From CAVUNY01 sp963843535 (GTDB taxonomy: Bacteria > Chloroflexota > Anaerolineae > Anaerolineales > Anaerolineaceae), in the NCBI GenBank assembly GCA_963843535.1, contig CAWJKU010000004.1, forward strand, positions 806,001 through 870,000: a stretch of DNA of 64,000 nt, given 5' to 3'. The translations under genes were made by a program, and so were the position numbers. The notes below the pieces were generated by a model. That model did not search any database and was not told where the DNA came from. It was given only the letters and a program-made list of their open reading frames with translations. Numbering within the stretch: position 1 is the stretch's first letter; each line of letters opens with the position of its first letter. Shown in pieces: positions 34,319-42,748 of the stretch.

Positions 34319-34789
34319 TCAGGACAGCTGCAGCGCTTCGGTCTTGGCAGGCAACATCTGCATCGAGAAGACTGGCAGTTTCTGCGCATTATTCGCCAGA
34401 TTGTCCAGGCGAACCCCACCCAGGTAGTTGATCACCACCTGTTGCAGCTCGTTCCAGGCAAATTGCGATGAGCAAACTTCAAAGCGCTCGCACTTCGCAT
34501 CGCAATCTGGGCACGGCTGCAAAGCAATCGGTCCTTCGAGGACCTCAACGATTTGCATGGCTGTGATGGACTCCGCGGGGCGGTTCAGGCGGATGCCGCC
34601 ATGCGGACCGGGCGAGGCCTTGATCAGGCTGGCTTGCATCAACATATGACCGATCTGATGCAAAAAAGGTAATGGAATTTGCAGTTTTTCAGCGAGGGAC
34701 GCTGTGGATTGTGGTTTTCCCTCGGGCTCATTCGCCAGAGCGATCATCAACTGTAATCCATAATCGAGACGGCGGCTGATACGAAACAT
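34319..34789 (-). CDS. Rrf2 family transcriptional regulator with four clustered cysteines
   Basis: A 156-residue winged-helix regulator. The N-terminal helix-turn-helix (YGLQLMIALAN, then ASLAEKLQIPLPFLHQIGHML) and the GPHGGIRLNRPAESIT wing are Rrf2-like (IscR/NsrR/RsrR family). Four cysteines (93, 96, 100, 106) in the position of the Fe-S ligands suggest an iron-sulfur or redox sensor. It is divergent from a cytochrome c lipoprotein gene, with oxidase genes beyond, so regulation of that region is a reasonable inference. The start is ATG with GAGGTG upstream. Confidence 0.87.
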   Translation of the reverse strand: MFRISRRLDYGLQLMIALANEPEGKPQSTASLAEKLQIPLPFLHQIGHMLMQASLIKASPGPHGGIRLNRPAESITAMQIVEVLEGPIALQPCPDCDAKCERFEVCSSQFAWNELQQVVINYLGGVRLDNLANNAQKLPVFSMQMLPAKTEALQLS

Positions 34790-35012
34790 GGTTCACCTCT
34801 ATTTTGTAGAATATGTTTGATTGACGTTCCGGTCGCGTCTCAGTAACAGCTGCTGTGGACTAAATCGGATATTATATGTCTGAGTCCTGAATATCAATCA
34901 AATCTGATATATAAAATACTCAATTTAGGTTTATAAAAATAGTGACATTTATCCTATCCTTTATGACCAAACATCTCATTATTGATTTATTGGATAGATA
35001 ATAGTTGCGCAC

Positions 35013-35041
35013 TTGAGATAAAGGACGATCTGGATTATAAT
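35013..35041 (+). promoter_or_regulatory. Strong promoter of the cytochrome c lipoprotein gene
   Basis: TTGAGA (35013-35018), 17-nt spacer, TATAAT (35036-35041). The rest of the 293-nt intergenic space with the Rrf2 gene is A+T-rich and is the likely site for an Rrf2 operator, although I see no clear palindrome. Confidence 0.7.
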
Positions 35042-35082
35042 TTCATTGTGAACAAATTCACTACAACTGTGATGGAGGAAAA

Positions 35083-35508
35083 ATGAAGAAGTCTTTGTTT
35101 GCTTTGATGGCTATGGTCATTCTGGGCGCGCTTGTCCTGTCTGCTTGCGGCGGCTCTGCTCCAACGGCTGTGCAACGTGCCACGCCGCCGACCGAATACG
35201 CGAGTAAAACGAATCCCCTGGCTGGAAATGCAGATGCGGTGGCGAAGGGCAAAGAGCAATTTGCCGCTTTATGCCAATCGTGCCACGGTGAAAAGGGAAT
35301 GGGAGATGGTCCTGCTGCCTCAGCGCTGACCCCCAAACCCGCTAACCTGGAGGACACTGCCAAAAATGCAAGCGACGCGTATATTTACTGGCGGATCGCT
35401 GAAGGCGGTGGAATGGCTCCCTTCAATTCTGCTATGCCTGCGCACAAAGATACGATGAGCGAAGAGCAAATCTGGCAGGTAGTTTCATTTATCCGAACCT
35501 GGAAATAG
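35083..35508 (+). CDS. Membrane-anchored c-type cytochrome (lipoprotein)
   Basis: A 141-residue protein with a lipoprotein signal ending VLSAC (Cys22) and a single class I cytochrome c domain. Heme motif CQSCH (Cys64, Cys67, His68) is followed by GEKGMGDGPAA; a Met near 119 in the NSAMPAHKDTMSEEQ part can be the axial ligand. It probably carries electrons outside the membrane to the caa3 oxidase encoded about 3 kb downstream. GGAGG precedes the ATG. It has its own strong promoter and terminator. Confidence 0.9.
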   Translation: MKKSLFALMAMVILGALVLSACGGSAPTAVQRATPPTEYASKTNPLAGNADAVAKGKEQFAALCQSCHGEKGMGDGPAASALTPKPANLEDTAKNASDAYIYWRIAEGGGMAPFNSAMPAHKDTMSEEQIWQVVSFIRTWK

Positions 35509-35530
35509 CAATATAACCACCCTCCCTTTT

Positions 35531-35580
35531 CCCCGCACTGCTTCATGCGCCTATGGCGTACAGGGCGGGGAATTTTTTTT
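35531..35580 (+). terminator. Intrinsic terminator of the cytochrome c gene
   Basis: CCCCGC/GCGGGG outer stem with CTG/CAG and TGCGCC/GGCGTA inner pairs, then AATTTTTTTT. Confidence 0.85.
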
Positions 35581-35650
35581 GACATGACACACCCCAGAAT
35601 TAATATTTTTGGGATGTGTTATGTTTTTCTTAAGAATCACAGCACATTTT

Positions 35651-35758
35651 CCCATCCCCCTGCCCGCCGCCCCTTCGGGCGCGCTGAAGAGCGTTCCCGC
35701 AGGCAGCGATCCTTGAAAGTGGCTATCTTATACGGGAAGGGGATCAAAGGGGTGGGGG
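35651..35758 (+). repeat. CCCATCCCCC-family intergenic repeat, copy C (partial)
   Basis: This starts CCCATCCCCCTGCCC, has CCCCTTCGGGCGCGC like copy B, and ends GGGGTGGGGG. It lacks the palindromic core of copies A and B. It occupies the 401-nt gap between the cytochrome c gene and the kinase, in which I see no gene. Confidence 0.5.
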
Positions 35759-35777
35759 CTTTCTTAAAGCTGTAGTC

Positions 35778-35827
35778 AAATGACATGAAGAACTCCGAGA
35801 TTAATTTCGGGGTTCTTCATGTCATTT
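35778..35827. terminator. Long near-perfect hairpin before the sensor kinase
   Basis: AAATGACATGAAGAAC pairs with GTTCTTCATGTCATTT (16 bp), a T/G pair follows, then CCGA/TCGG (4 bp) and an 8-nt loop. Flanking T-rich runs make it a possible bidirectional terminator or structured element. Confidence 0.55.
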
Positions 35828-35873
35828 ATTAAAACTTTCTTCCCCAAGGCGACATTATTGCCATTCATCTGAT

Positions 35874-35903
35874 TTGTCAACGATGGTCCTTTTCGGGTAA
35901 AAT
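35874..35903 (+). promoter_or_regulatory. Promoter of the NarL-type kinase
   Basis: TTGTCA (35874-35879), 18-nt spacer, TAAAAT (35898-35903). The GTG start is 6 nt further on, so the transcript is probably leaderless. Confidence 0.5.
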
Positions 35904-35909
35904 TCAGGC

Positions 35910-37709
35910 GTGCAAAGCTCCAGGTTGAAACAACTATCGAAACATTGGATCCGGGGAATCGCGTTCTTTGTTACGCTGATCGCCTGGATCATCGCCGAAG
36001 TCATATCCGGGTGGCAGGCGATCCACGCCGGTTTTTGGATCGGCGCCATCCTGATCAGCTTCCTTGTAGCCTGGCTGGCTGGAGAACTGGTTTCCCTGGT
36101 TCGCGAACAAGAACGCATTGAAGCGCGTTTAAACGAGCAAGAATCGCGCTCCGAAGAAGCGCAGCGCAGGCTGGACAGCGTCATTTATCTCAATCACCAG
36201 CTGGTTGAAGTCGAGGACGAAAAAGCGCTGCTGGATAAAGCCTTAGATGCTGTGACCCGGCTGACCGGAGCCCTGGCTACATCCTTCGTCCCGCTGGATG
36301 AAATGGGCGAACCCCTCTCGGCGATGGTGCACGGCAGCCTGCCCCAACCCATCCTGGTCGCCTGGGCTGAACACCTTGCCAGCCACCTGGTGCGGCAGAC
36401 CTGTGGAAAATGCCAGGAATTGCACGCTGATGCCGGACAGGTCTGTCCACTGTTGCAAGGTCCATTCGCCGATGCTTTCAGCGTGTACTGCCTCCCACTG
36501 AAGAGCGGTATTCGTTCCTATGGATTAATGAATGTATATTTTGGCCCTCACCATAAATTAAATGATGATACAAGGAAATTCCTGGAGAATTTATTGACCG
36601 AGATTGGGAATGCCTTGCAAGTGGTACGGCTGCGAGGTCAGGAACTGGCGGCCCTTCGCCAGATTCAATTGGCCAGGGCGAATCGGGTGGGACTTTCCTC
36701 TACTTTAGGGGAATTATTGGATAATTTAATAAAATCCTTCAATATGAAAGAAGCCTGGCTCCAGACGCGTTCCGGGGAAGGGCGCTTTCCTGAGATAGAA
36801 ATTATTCGGGGGAGCGGCGAGTGGACAGGGCATGAAGAAGTGCTTTCTTTTTACGCGCGGGTGCTGAGTGAAAAGCATGTGTTATCCAGCGCGGAGGCCG
36901 ATCCAAATTTGATCGGCGCGCCGCTAATTTTGCCCGACGGCCAGGTCATAGGCGCGATCCTGTTATCTGCCAGCCAATCGCATGAAATCGCTGCGCACCA
37001 GCTCAACGTGCTTCAGACCATTGCCGCGCAGGCTGCCCTGGTGATTGAGAGCGAACGCGCCCGCAAATCGCTGGAATTTGCCATCGTGATCCAGGAACGG
37101 AACAGGCTGGCGCGTGAAATTCATGACGGCCTCGCGCAGACCCTGGCATATCTGAAACTTCAGACCGCACAGATGCAGCGTGCCCTGGCTCAAAATGACC
37201 TGGCTGCGCTTAAAGACCTGGTAAACCAGAATTATTCGGCTCTGGCAGATGCCTACCTGGACGCCCGGCAGGCAATCGATAATCTACGCCTGACCCCACA
37301 AAAGGGGTTCAGTCACTGGCTGGAGCAAGCGGCGAATGATTTTGAACGCGTCAGCGGCATCCCGGTTCGGCAATCTTTCGGGCAGATTCCAGCGGAAGTT
37401 CCAACGGAAGTGCAGGCGCAGCTTATTCGTATCGTTCAGGAAGTTTTCAGCAATATACGCAAGCATGCGCAAGCCAAACAGGCATGGATCGTGCTCAAAG
37501 AATGGGAAGGGGATCTGGTTCTAGAAGTGGGCGACGATGGGCAGGGTTTTCAAGCTGACGATGTTCCGGGTATGACGCAATATGGTCTGCGGGGGATGCG
37601 CGAGCGGGCAGAATTGATCGGCGCAGATTTCCAGATTTCCAGCCGACCGGGTGCTGGAACAGTGGTATACGTTCGCCTGCCGTCAAAATCGTGGGAGACG
37701 CTTCTATGA
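35910..37709 (+). CDS. Sensor histidine kinase, NarL/DegS type (HisKA_3), with two GAF-like domains
   Basis: A 599-residue kinase. Two N-terminal hydrophobic helices (about 13-52) are followed by a coiled coil (58-95), a first GAF-like domain (about 95-235), a second (about 260-385), HisKA_3 with REIHDGLAQTL (His405) and an HATPase_c domain (NIRKHA, GDDGQGF, GLRGMRERA). The first GAF carries TCGKCQELHADAGQVC (Cys165, Cys168, Cys179), a candidate metal or redox site. It uses a GTG start. The response regulator overlaps by ATGA, so the two form a two-component system next to the oxidase genes. Confidence 0.9.
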   Translation: MQSSRLKQLSKHWIRGIAFFVTLIAWIIAEVISGWQAIHAGFWIGAILISFLVAWLAGELVSLVREQERIEARLNEQESRSEEAQRRLDSVIYLNHQLVEVEDEKALLDKALDAVTRLTGALATSFVPLDEMGEPLSAMVHGSLPQPILVAWAEHLASHLVRQTCGKCQELHADAGQVCPLLQGPFADAFSVYCLPLKSGIRSYGLMNVYFGPHHKLNDDTRKFLENLLTEIGNALQVVRLRGQELAALRQIQLARANRVGLSSTLGELLDNLIKSFNMKEAWLQTRSGEGRFPEIEIIRGSGEWTGHEEVLSFYARVLSEKHVLSSAEADPNLIGAPLILPDGQVIGAILLSASQSHEIAAHQLNVLQTIAAQAALVIESERARKSLEFAIVIQERNRLAREIHDGLAQTLAYLKLQTAQMQRALAQNDLAALKDLVNQNYSALADAYLDARQAIDNLRLTPQKGFSHWLEQAANDFERVSGIPVRQSFGQIPAEVPTEVQAQLIRIVQEVFSNIRKHAQAKQAWIVLKEWEGDLVLEVGDDGQGFQADDVPGMTQYGLRGMRERAELIGADFQISSRPGAGTVVYVRLPSKSWETLL

Positions 37710-38359
37710 AATCACCCCGCATTCGTCTGGTGGTGGTGGATGACCATGCCTTATTCAGGCGAGGTCTGGTTGGCTTGTTAAAAGATATGCATGAATTTGA
37801 GGTTGTGGGAGAAGCCGAAGATGGTTTGCAGGCATTGGAGCTGGTCACGCGGGTAAAACCGGATGTGATATTAATGGATGTCAATATGCCTCGCATGGAT
37901 GGGATCCAGGTGGTGCAGTCCTTGCGCAGTAAAAGGTTTGATGTTCGCATTTTAATGTTGACCATTTCTCAAGAAGATGAAGACCTGTTGGGCGCGATTC
38001 AAGCCGGTGCGGATGGGTACTTGCTGAAAAATACAGAGCCAGAGGATCTGCGGCGCAACATCATCCGGGTAGCCCAGGGACAGGGGGTATTATCTCCTGA
38101 AGTAACCGCCACCATTCTTAAAGCTGCTTCTCGTAAAGGTCTGCCGGAGGGTGAAGGTCTGTTGAGCGATCGAGAGTTAGAGGTGATGGGCTGCCTGGTC
38201 GAAGGCCAGACGACCATGCAGATTGCATCCAACTTATTTATCTCCGAAAATACAGTAAAAACCCATATCCGGCATATTCTTGAAAAATTGGAAGCGGCTA
38301 ACCGCACCGAGGCCGTGAGCAAGGCCATTCAATTGGGTTTGATCTCAAAAAAAGAGTAA
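37706..38359 (+). CDS. NarL/FixJ family response regulator
   Basis: The partner of the preceding kinase (ATGA overlap). 217 residues: REC domain with acidic pair Asp12-Asp13, phospho-acceptor Asp58 (VILMDVNMP) and Lys near 108. A LuxR-type helix-turn-helix follows (LSDRELEVMGCLVEGQTTMQ, NTVKTHIRHILEKLEAANRTE). The longer in-frame start at 37691 is ignored. It probably binds promoters of respiratory genes; targets are unknown, though the oxidase locus begins about 165 nt downstream. Confidence 0.92.
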   Translation: MKSPRIRLVVVDDHALFRRGLVGLLKDMHEFEVVGEAEDGLQALELVTRVKPDVILMDVNMPRMDGIQVVQSLRSKRFDVRILMLTISQEDEDLLGAIQAGADGYLLKNTEPEDLRRNIIRVAQGQGVLSPEVTATILKAASRKGLPEGEGLLSDRELEVMGCLVEGQTTMQIASNLFISENTVKTHIRHILEKLEAANRTEAVSKAIQLGLISKKE

Positions 38360-38385
38360 TCTGAAAGCCTAAAAACTCGTAGTAT

Positions 38386-38425
38386 AGGAGGGGTGATATC
38401 CAAATCACCCCTCTGTTATTTTTAA
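38386..38425 (+). terminator. Intrinsic terminator of the two-component operon
   Basis: GAGGGGTGAT/ATCACCCCTC (10 bp, 38388-38413) followed by TGTTATTTTTAATT. Confidence 0.85.
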
Positions 38426-38523
38426 TTAACCCATACACGCAGCCAGGTGGGATGAGAAATTATGCCTGATTTGGTAAAGTATTGTAGGTATTATCAGCGG
38501 GAAAACGTGTTGGGAGCGAAAAA

Positions 38524-39942
38524 ATGGTACGACAAGAAAATCGGACACCGCGAAAAATCTTAATAGCTTCCGCGAATCCACTGTTCGGCAAGGGGTTAGA
38601 AAAGATGCTGCGGCAGCGGGTATCTGGCGGACTGCCTGATATCCAGATGGCGGCGAGCATGGCTGAAACCCTGGAGATTATGCGAGCGTGGACGCCGGAT
38701 CTGGTCGTCGTCGATTACGATGACCGCACGATCGATCGCGGTGAATTCTTAAGCCATTTTGTCGCCACTGACCAGCCCATGCAGCTGATGTTAGTCTCGC
38801 TCCAGGCCAGCGGCGCCGTGGTGGTATATGATCGCAAAACCCTGACCCCGGCCCAGGCGGAAGATTGGCTGAAGTTGACCCCAGAAAATATCCCCCCCAG
38901 TAAATCCCCACCAAAAATGGAGAGGAGCACAGGTTCTATGAGACATTTTGTAATTGTCGGCGTGCTGGTTGCCATCACTTCCGTGGTGGCTTACCTTTTT
39001 CTAACGAACGCGGGACTGCTTCCAGTTGAAGCCGCCCAACAAGCGGCGACCATTGACCAGCTGTTTAACTTGCACTGGGCTTTAATTTCATTCCTGTTCT
39101 CGTTAATCGTGGTTTCCATGGTGTACAGTTTTATCGTATTCCGCAGAAAACCGGGCGATGAAGGCTACGGCAAGTTTTTTAAAGGTAACAGCCGGCTGGA
39201 AGTATTCTGGACGGTGATCCCCCTGGCCACCGTGATCACGGTTTCATACCTTGGCAGCCAGAACCTGGCTTCAATCCGCGCCGTGGATCCGCAAGCGATG
39301 GAAGTTAAGGTAACTGCATTCCAATGGAACTGGCAGTTTGAGTATCCCCAATATGGGATCACGACCGACACTTTATACCTTCCGGTGAACAAACAAGTAT
39401 TGCTAAAAATGACGTCGCGGGATGTGATCCATTCTTTCTGGGTGCCTGAATTTCGGGTAAAGCAAGATGTTTTACCCGGGGCAAACCTGGTGAAAGAACT
39501 GCGCATCACCCCTTCCTTAATTGGCAATTATAAAGTGCGCTGCGCAGAATTATGCGGTGGGGCGCATGCCGCGATGGAACGTCCGGTGATCGTGCAAAGT
39601 CAGCAGGATTTTGAGGCATGGGTGGCCCAGGAATTAGCCTCCAATGTACAGGATCCGGCCACCCGCGGACAGAAAACGGCGGAAATTCAATGCAAGGCCT
39701 GCCACTCTGTCGACGGAAAAGCAGGCATCGGCCCGACCTGGCAGGGGCTTTTTGGCCACCAGGTTGAGCTGACGAACGGCACAACACTCACCGCGGACGA
39801 AGCTTACTTGAGAGAATCGATTCTCACCCCGGCAGCCAAAATTGTTAAAGGATATCAAAATATCATGCCGCCCAGTTATAAAGATACGCTTACTGACCAG
39901 CAGATCTCCGATCTGATTGCATATATCGAGACGTTGAAATAG
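38524..39942 (+). CDS. coxB: Cytochrome c oxidase subunit II with cytochrome c domain, preceded in frame by a degenerate receiver domain
   Basis: Residues 1-118 resemble a response-regulator receiver (RKILIASANPLFGKGLEKML; PDLVVVDYDD keeps an Asp, but the acidic pair is Ser-Ala-Asn). From Met139 begins a normal CoxB: two helices (about 141-160, 178-202), then the Cu-A domain with CAELCGGAH (Cys340, Cys344, His348, Met351), then a fused cytochrome c with CKACH (390-394) and MPPSY. This is the caa3 type. A second in-frame ATG at 38938 has its own GGAGAGGAG ribosome site, so an internal start may make CoxB alone. GGGAGCG precedes the first ATG. Confidence 0.9.
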   Translation: MVRQENRTPRKILIASANPLFGKGLEKMLRQRVSGGLPDIQMAASMAETLEIMRAWTPDLVVVDYDDRTIDRGEFLSHFVATDQPMQLMLVSLQASGAVVVYDRKTLTPAQAEDWLKLTPENIPPSKSPPKMERSTGSMRHFVIVGVLVAITSVVAYLFLTNAGLLPVEAAQQAATIDQLFNLHWALISFLFSLIVVSMVYSFIVFRRKPGDEGYGKFFKGNSRLEVFWTVIPLATVITVSYLGSQNLASIRAVDPQAMEVKVTAFQWNWQFEYPQYGITTDTLYLPVNKQVLLKMTSRDVIHSFWVPEFRVKQDVLPGANLVKELRITPSLIGNYKVRCAELCGGAHAAMERPVIVQSQQDFEAWVAQELASNVQDPATRGQKTAEIQCKACHSVDGKAGIGPTWQGLFGHQVELTNGTTLTADEAYLRESILTPAAKIVKGYQNIMPPSYKDTLTDQQISDLIAYIETLK

Positions 39943-39953
39943 GGAGAGAAACG

Positions 39954-41798
39954 ATGAAAAAGTTTTTCTCAATGGGTTTGATTAGAGGGTTGTTGTTCCA
40001 GGCGGCTGGCACCGCTGTGGGAATCGGCCTGGTGTACTTGCTGCAGGCGATCCAGGGGATGGCGCTCAATCCAGAGCCGGCCTGGGTGGTAGGCGGCGTG
40101 ATCGGCGCGCTGTCATTCATGGTGGGAGTCGGCGCTTTCCGGGATTGGTGGCACCAGGTGCGGGGCAAAGCGGTAGTGGAGCCGCACGAAATAGAAGACG
40201 AGCCCACCGGGCGGCGTTTCTTTAACTTGAGCTACGACCATAAGGTGATCGGCGTGCAATATGGGTTTACCTCATTGGTTTTACTGGTGCTGGGTGGTAC
40301 TTTTGCCTTGCTTTTCCGCACGGAATTAATGGCGACCGGCCTGCAGTTTCTGAGCTATATCCAGTTCAACACATTGATCGGCATGCACGGCATGGTGTTG
40401 ATCATCTCCATTCTGCTGGGAATTGCGGCGATCGGCAATTACGTGGTTCCGCTGCAAATCGGCGCCAAAGATATGGCTTTTCCGCGTTTGAATGCCTTTG
40501 CTTACTGGCTGGCGGTTCCGGCGGCGGTCCTATTGGTTTTGGCCATGCCCCTGGGCGGGTTCGAAACCGGTTGGACGGGGTATCCGCCGTTGTCGGTACG
40601 CGGCCCGATGGGCGTGCAGATGTTCTTCCTGGGCGTGTTTTTCGCCGGGTGGTCGTCCATTTTGGGCGCGCTCAACCTGATCGCGACCATCATCCGCGAA
40701 CGCGCGAAGGGCATGACCCTTTTCAAGATGCCCATCCTGGTTTGGGCGGTCCTGGCGACTTCCATCATGGCGCTGACCGCCACCCAGCTGATCGGCCTTT
40801 CCTTCCAGCTGGTGCTCTTTGAGCGTTTGTTAGGGATGCCTTTCTTCGAGCCGGCGCAAGGTGGAAACCCGATCTTGTTCCAGCATCTCTTCTGGTTCTA
40901 CTCGCATCCGGCGGTGTACATCTTTATCCTGCCCGGGCTGGGCGTAATCAGCGAGCTGCTGCCGGTCTTTGTGCGCAAACCCCTGTTTGGCTACCGGTGG
41001 ATAGCCATGTCCTCAATGGCCATTGCTCTCACCGGTTTCCTGGTTTGGGGACACCACATGTTTGCCGCCGGCATCGAGGAATATCTGCGGGTGCCGTTCA
41101 TGTACAGCACGCTGCTGGTTGCCGTCCCGACCGGGGTCAAGTTCTTCAGCTGGGTGGCCACGATCTGGCAGGGGAAAATCAGATTTCCAACACCCATGCT
41201 GTTTGTGCTGGGCGGAATCGTCGTGTTCCTGTTGGGTGGGTTGAGCGGTCCCCCGGCAGGTACGGTTTCGACCGACCTGCACCTGACGGACACCTATTTT
41301 ATCGTTGGCCATTTCCACGACACCATGTTCGGCGGGTACATCTTCCCGATGTTCGCGGCGATATATTACTGGTTCCCGAAAATGACCGGCCGCCGGATGA
41401 GCGAGAAGCTGGGCAAAATCCACTTCTGGATGATGACCCCGGCCTTCTTCTTGATGACATTTGGCCAGATGCGCATAGGCTTGCTGGGTATGCGCCGCCG
41501 GATCGCCGATTACGATCCGACCCAGGGTTTTCAGCTGCCAAATATCCTGATCACCATCGGCGGTTTCTTAATCGCGATTTCGGTGCTGATCTTCTTTATC
41601 AATCTGATCAAGAGTATTCGCAACGGTGAAACGGCTGCCGGTAACGTGTGGGAATCGCGTTCACCGGAATGGCAGGTCCCTTCACCGGCGCCGGCCCACA
41701 ATTACGAATATGGATTAACCGTTGTGGGCGATCCTTATGACTACGGGATACCCGATTCGAAGTATGTCGAAGTTGCAACTGAACCGCAAGAGGGGTAG
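39954..41798 (+). CDS. coxA: Cytochrome c oxidase subunit I (A2-type heme-copper oxidase)
   Basis: Catalytic subunit reducing O2 at the heme a3-CuB centre. The 614 residues have an extra N-terminal helical pair (about 8-62) before the 12-helix core. Cu-B and heme histidines are seen in YSHPAVY (His318), WGHHMF (His367, His368) and FIVGHFHDTMF. The YSHPxVY motif in place of GHPEVY marks the A2 subfamily (K-channel, lacking the D-channel Glu), as in Thermus caa3. It starts 11 nt after coxB. The gene lies in an ordered cox operon. Confidence 0.95.
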   Translation: MKKFFSMGLIRGLLFQAAGTAVGIGLVYLLQAIQGMALNPEPAWVVGGVIGALSFMVGVGAFRDWWHQVRGKAVVEPHEIEDEPTGRRFFNLSYDHKVIGVQYGFTSLVLLVLGGTFALLFRTELMATGLQFLSYIQFNTLIGMHGMVLIISILLGIAAIGNYVVPLQIGAKDMAFPRLNAFAYWLAVPAAVLLVLAMPLGGFETGWTGYPPLSVRGPMGVQMFFLGVFFAGWSSILGALNLIATIIRERAKGMTLFKMPILVWAVLATSIMALTATQLIGLSFQLVLFERLLGMPFFEPAQGGNPILFQHLFWFYSHPAVYIFILPGLGVISELLPVFVRKPLFGYRWIAMSSMAIALTGFLVWGHHMFAAGIEEYLRVPFMYSTLLVAVPTGVKFFSWVATIWQGKIRFPTPMLFVLGGIVVFLLGGLSGPPAGTVSTDLHLTDTYFIVGHFHDTMFGGYIFPMFAAIYYWFPKMTGRRMSEKLGKIHFWMMTPAFFLMTFGQMRIGLLGMRRRIADYDPTQGFQLPNILITIGGFLIAISVLIFFINLIKSIRNGETAAGNVWESRSPEWQVPSPAPAHNYEYGLTVVGDPYDYGIPDSKYVEVATEPQEG

Positions 41799-41808
41799 GG
41801 AGTGAAAT

Positions 41809-42012
41809 ATGGAAAAAGGTAAATTAAGCGATTTAAGCAGGGGTGTGGTGGTGTTCCTGGTATTGGCGGTCTTGACCGCGGTTGAGTATTTCCTGGGCGT
41901 CAGCCAGGTTCCTACAATCATTTTGTGGGTGATCGCCCTGACCAAAGGCGGCCTGGTGGTCTGGTTCTTTATGCATGTGTTCCGGGTTTTTGGATCTGAA
42001 GGAGGTCATTGA
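41809..42012 (+). CDS. Cytochrome c oxidase subunit IV (CaaD-like)
   Basis: A 67-residue protein with two hydrophobic helices (about 10-28 and 35-56), the length and layout of the small bacterial subunit IV. It has a Lys-Gly between helices and FFMHVFRVF at the end of helix two. It lies between coxA and coxC, with its TGA overlapping the coxC ATG. Assignment is by position and topology; no catalytic residues are expected. Confidence 0.8.
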   Translation: MEKGKLSDLSRGVVVFLVLAVLTAVEYFLGVSQVPTIILWVIALTKGGLVVWFFMHVFRVFGSEGGH

Positions 42013-42599
42013 TGAGCACTCACGAACAGGCAGCCGCGGCCGACCCGCGTATGCAGCCCGCCTATAAACTTCTGACCAACCGGATTGGGTTATGGCTTTT
42101 TTTCATCTCGGACAGCTTTGTGTTTGGCGGTTTGATGGTCACCCGCTTTTATTTGTTGGGTAATCACCGTCCTGACCTGGAGCAGTTCCTGGGATTGATC
42201 GTGACTTCAGTCCTGCTGATTTCCAGTTTCTTTATGAACCGGGCCGAAGTGCAAATCTCAAAGGGCGATCGCAAAGGCTTTGTGACCAGCACATTGATCA
42301 CCATGCTGCTTGGAATTGGTTTCCTGGTGGGTGTGGTCGGTTTTGAGTGGCGCAATGCGCCCTTCGGGCCGGGCGACGGCGTGCAGGGCGGAGTATTTTT
42401 CATGATGACGGGCATGCACGCCTTCCATGTGCTGACAGGTGTGATTTTCCTGGCGATTGTGCTGCGCAATGGGATGAAAGGCGTGTACACCGCAGAACGG
42501 CATTGGGCAGTTGAAGCGGCGGCGAACTACTGGCATTTTGTAGATCTAGTGTGGATCTTCTTCTACCCCGCGTTGTATCTGATTGGGACACCGGTCTAA
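42012..42599 (+). CDS. coxC: Cytochrome c oxidase subunit III
   Basis: A 195-residue, five-helix subunit III. Characteristic blocks are NRIGLWLFFISDSFVFGGLM, the MNRAEVQISKGDRKGF loop, GMHAFHVLTGVIFL with the conserved His pair, and the EAAANYWHFVDLVWIFFYPALYL end. I use ATG at 42012 (GGAGG upstream), giving TGATG overlap with the preceding gene. In families of this length it lacks the first two helices of the long form. It stabilises the oxidase and delivers protons/oxygen indirectly. Confidence 0.92.
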   Translation: MSTHEQAAAADPRMQPAYKLLTNRIGLWLFFISDSFVFGGLMVTRFYLLGNHRPDLEQFLGLIVTSVLLISSFFMNRAEVQISKGDRKGFVTSTLITMLLGIGFLVGVVGFEWRNAPFGPGDGVQGGVFFMMTGMHAFHVLTGVIFLAIVLRNGMKGVYTAERHWAVEAAANYWHFVDLVWIFFYPALYLIGTPV

Positions 42600-42612
42600 T
42601 CGATAAACAATA

Positions 42613-42650
42613 TGGGGCTGTCCGAAAAGTTCACTTTTCGGACAGCCCCA
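42613..42650. repeat. Perfect hairpin after coxC
   Basis: TGGGGCTGTCCGAAAAGT pairs with ACTTTTCGGACAGCCCCA (18 bp, 2-nt loop). The left arm sequence GGGGCTGTCC-AAAAG recurs, imperfectly and inverted, at 42716-42731, bracketing the next palindrome. Confidence 0.75.
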
Positions 42651-42668
42651 CTGCACAGGTGGAGGTTT

Positions 42669-42710
42669 TTCGATTTTTTGGCCGCCACATGTGGCGGCCA
42701 AAAAATCGAA
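42669..42710. repeat. 42-nt perfect palindrome after coxC
   Basis: Two 21-nt arms with no loop; the arm includes ATTTTTTGGCCGCCACA. T tract in the left arm, A tract in the right arm. Its GGCCGC core resembles that of the core at 4509-4545. Confidence 0.8.
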
Positions 42711-42748
42711 TGGGCCTTTCTGGACAACCCCTTGTATGAGGATTGATT

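Noticed and set aside
41023..41629. Antisense and shifted frames over coxA
   Set aside because: Typical shadows of a strongly biased, high G+C gene; no ribosome sites and no family signature.
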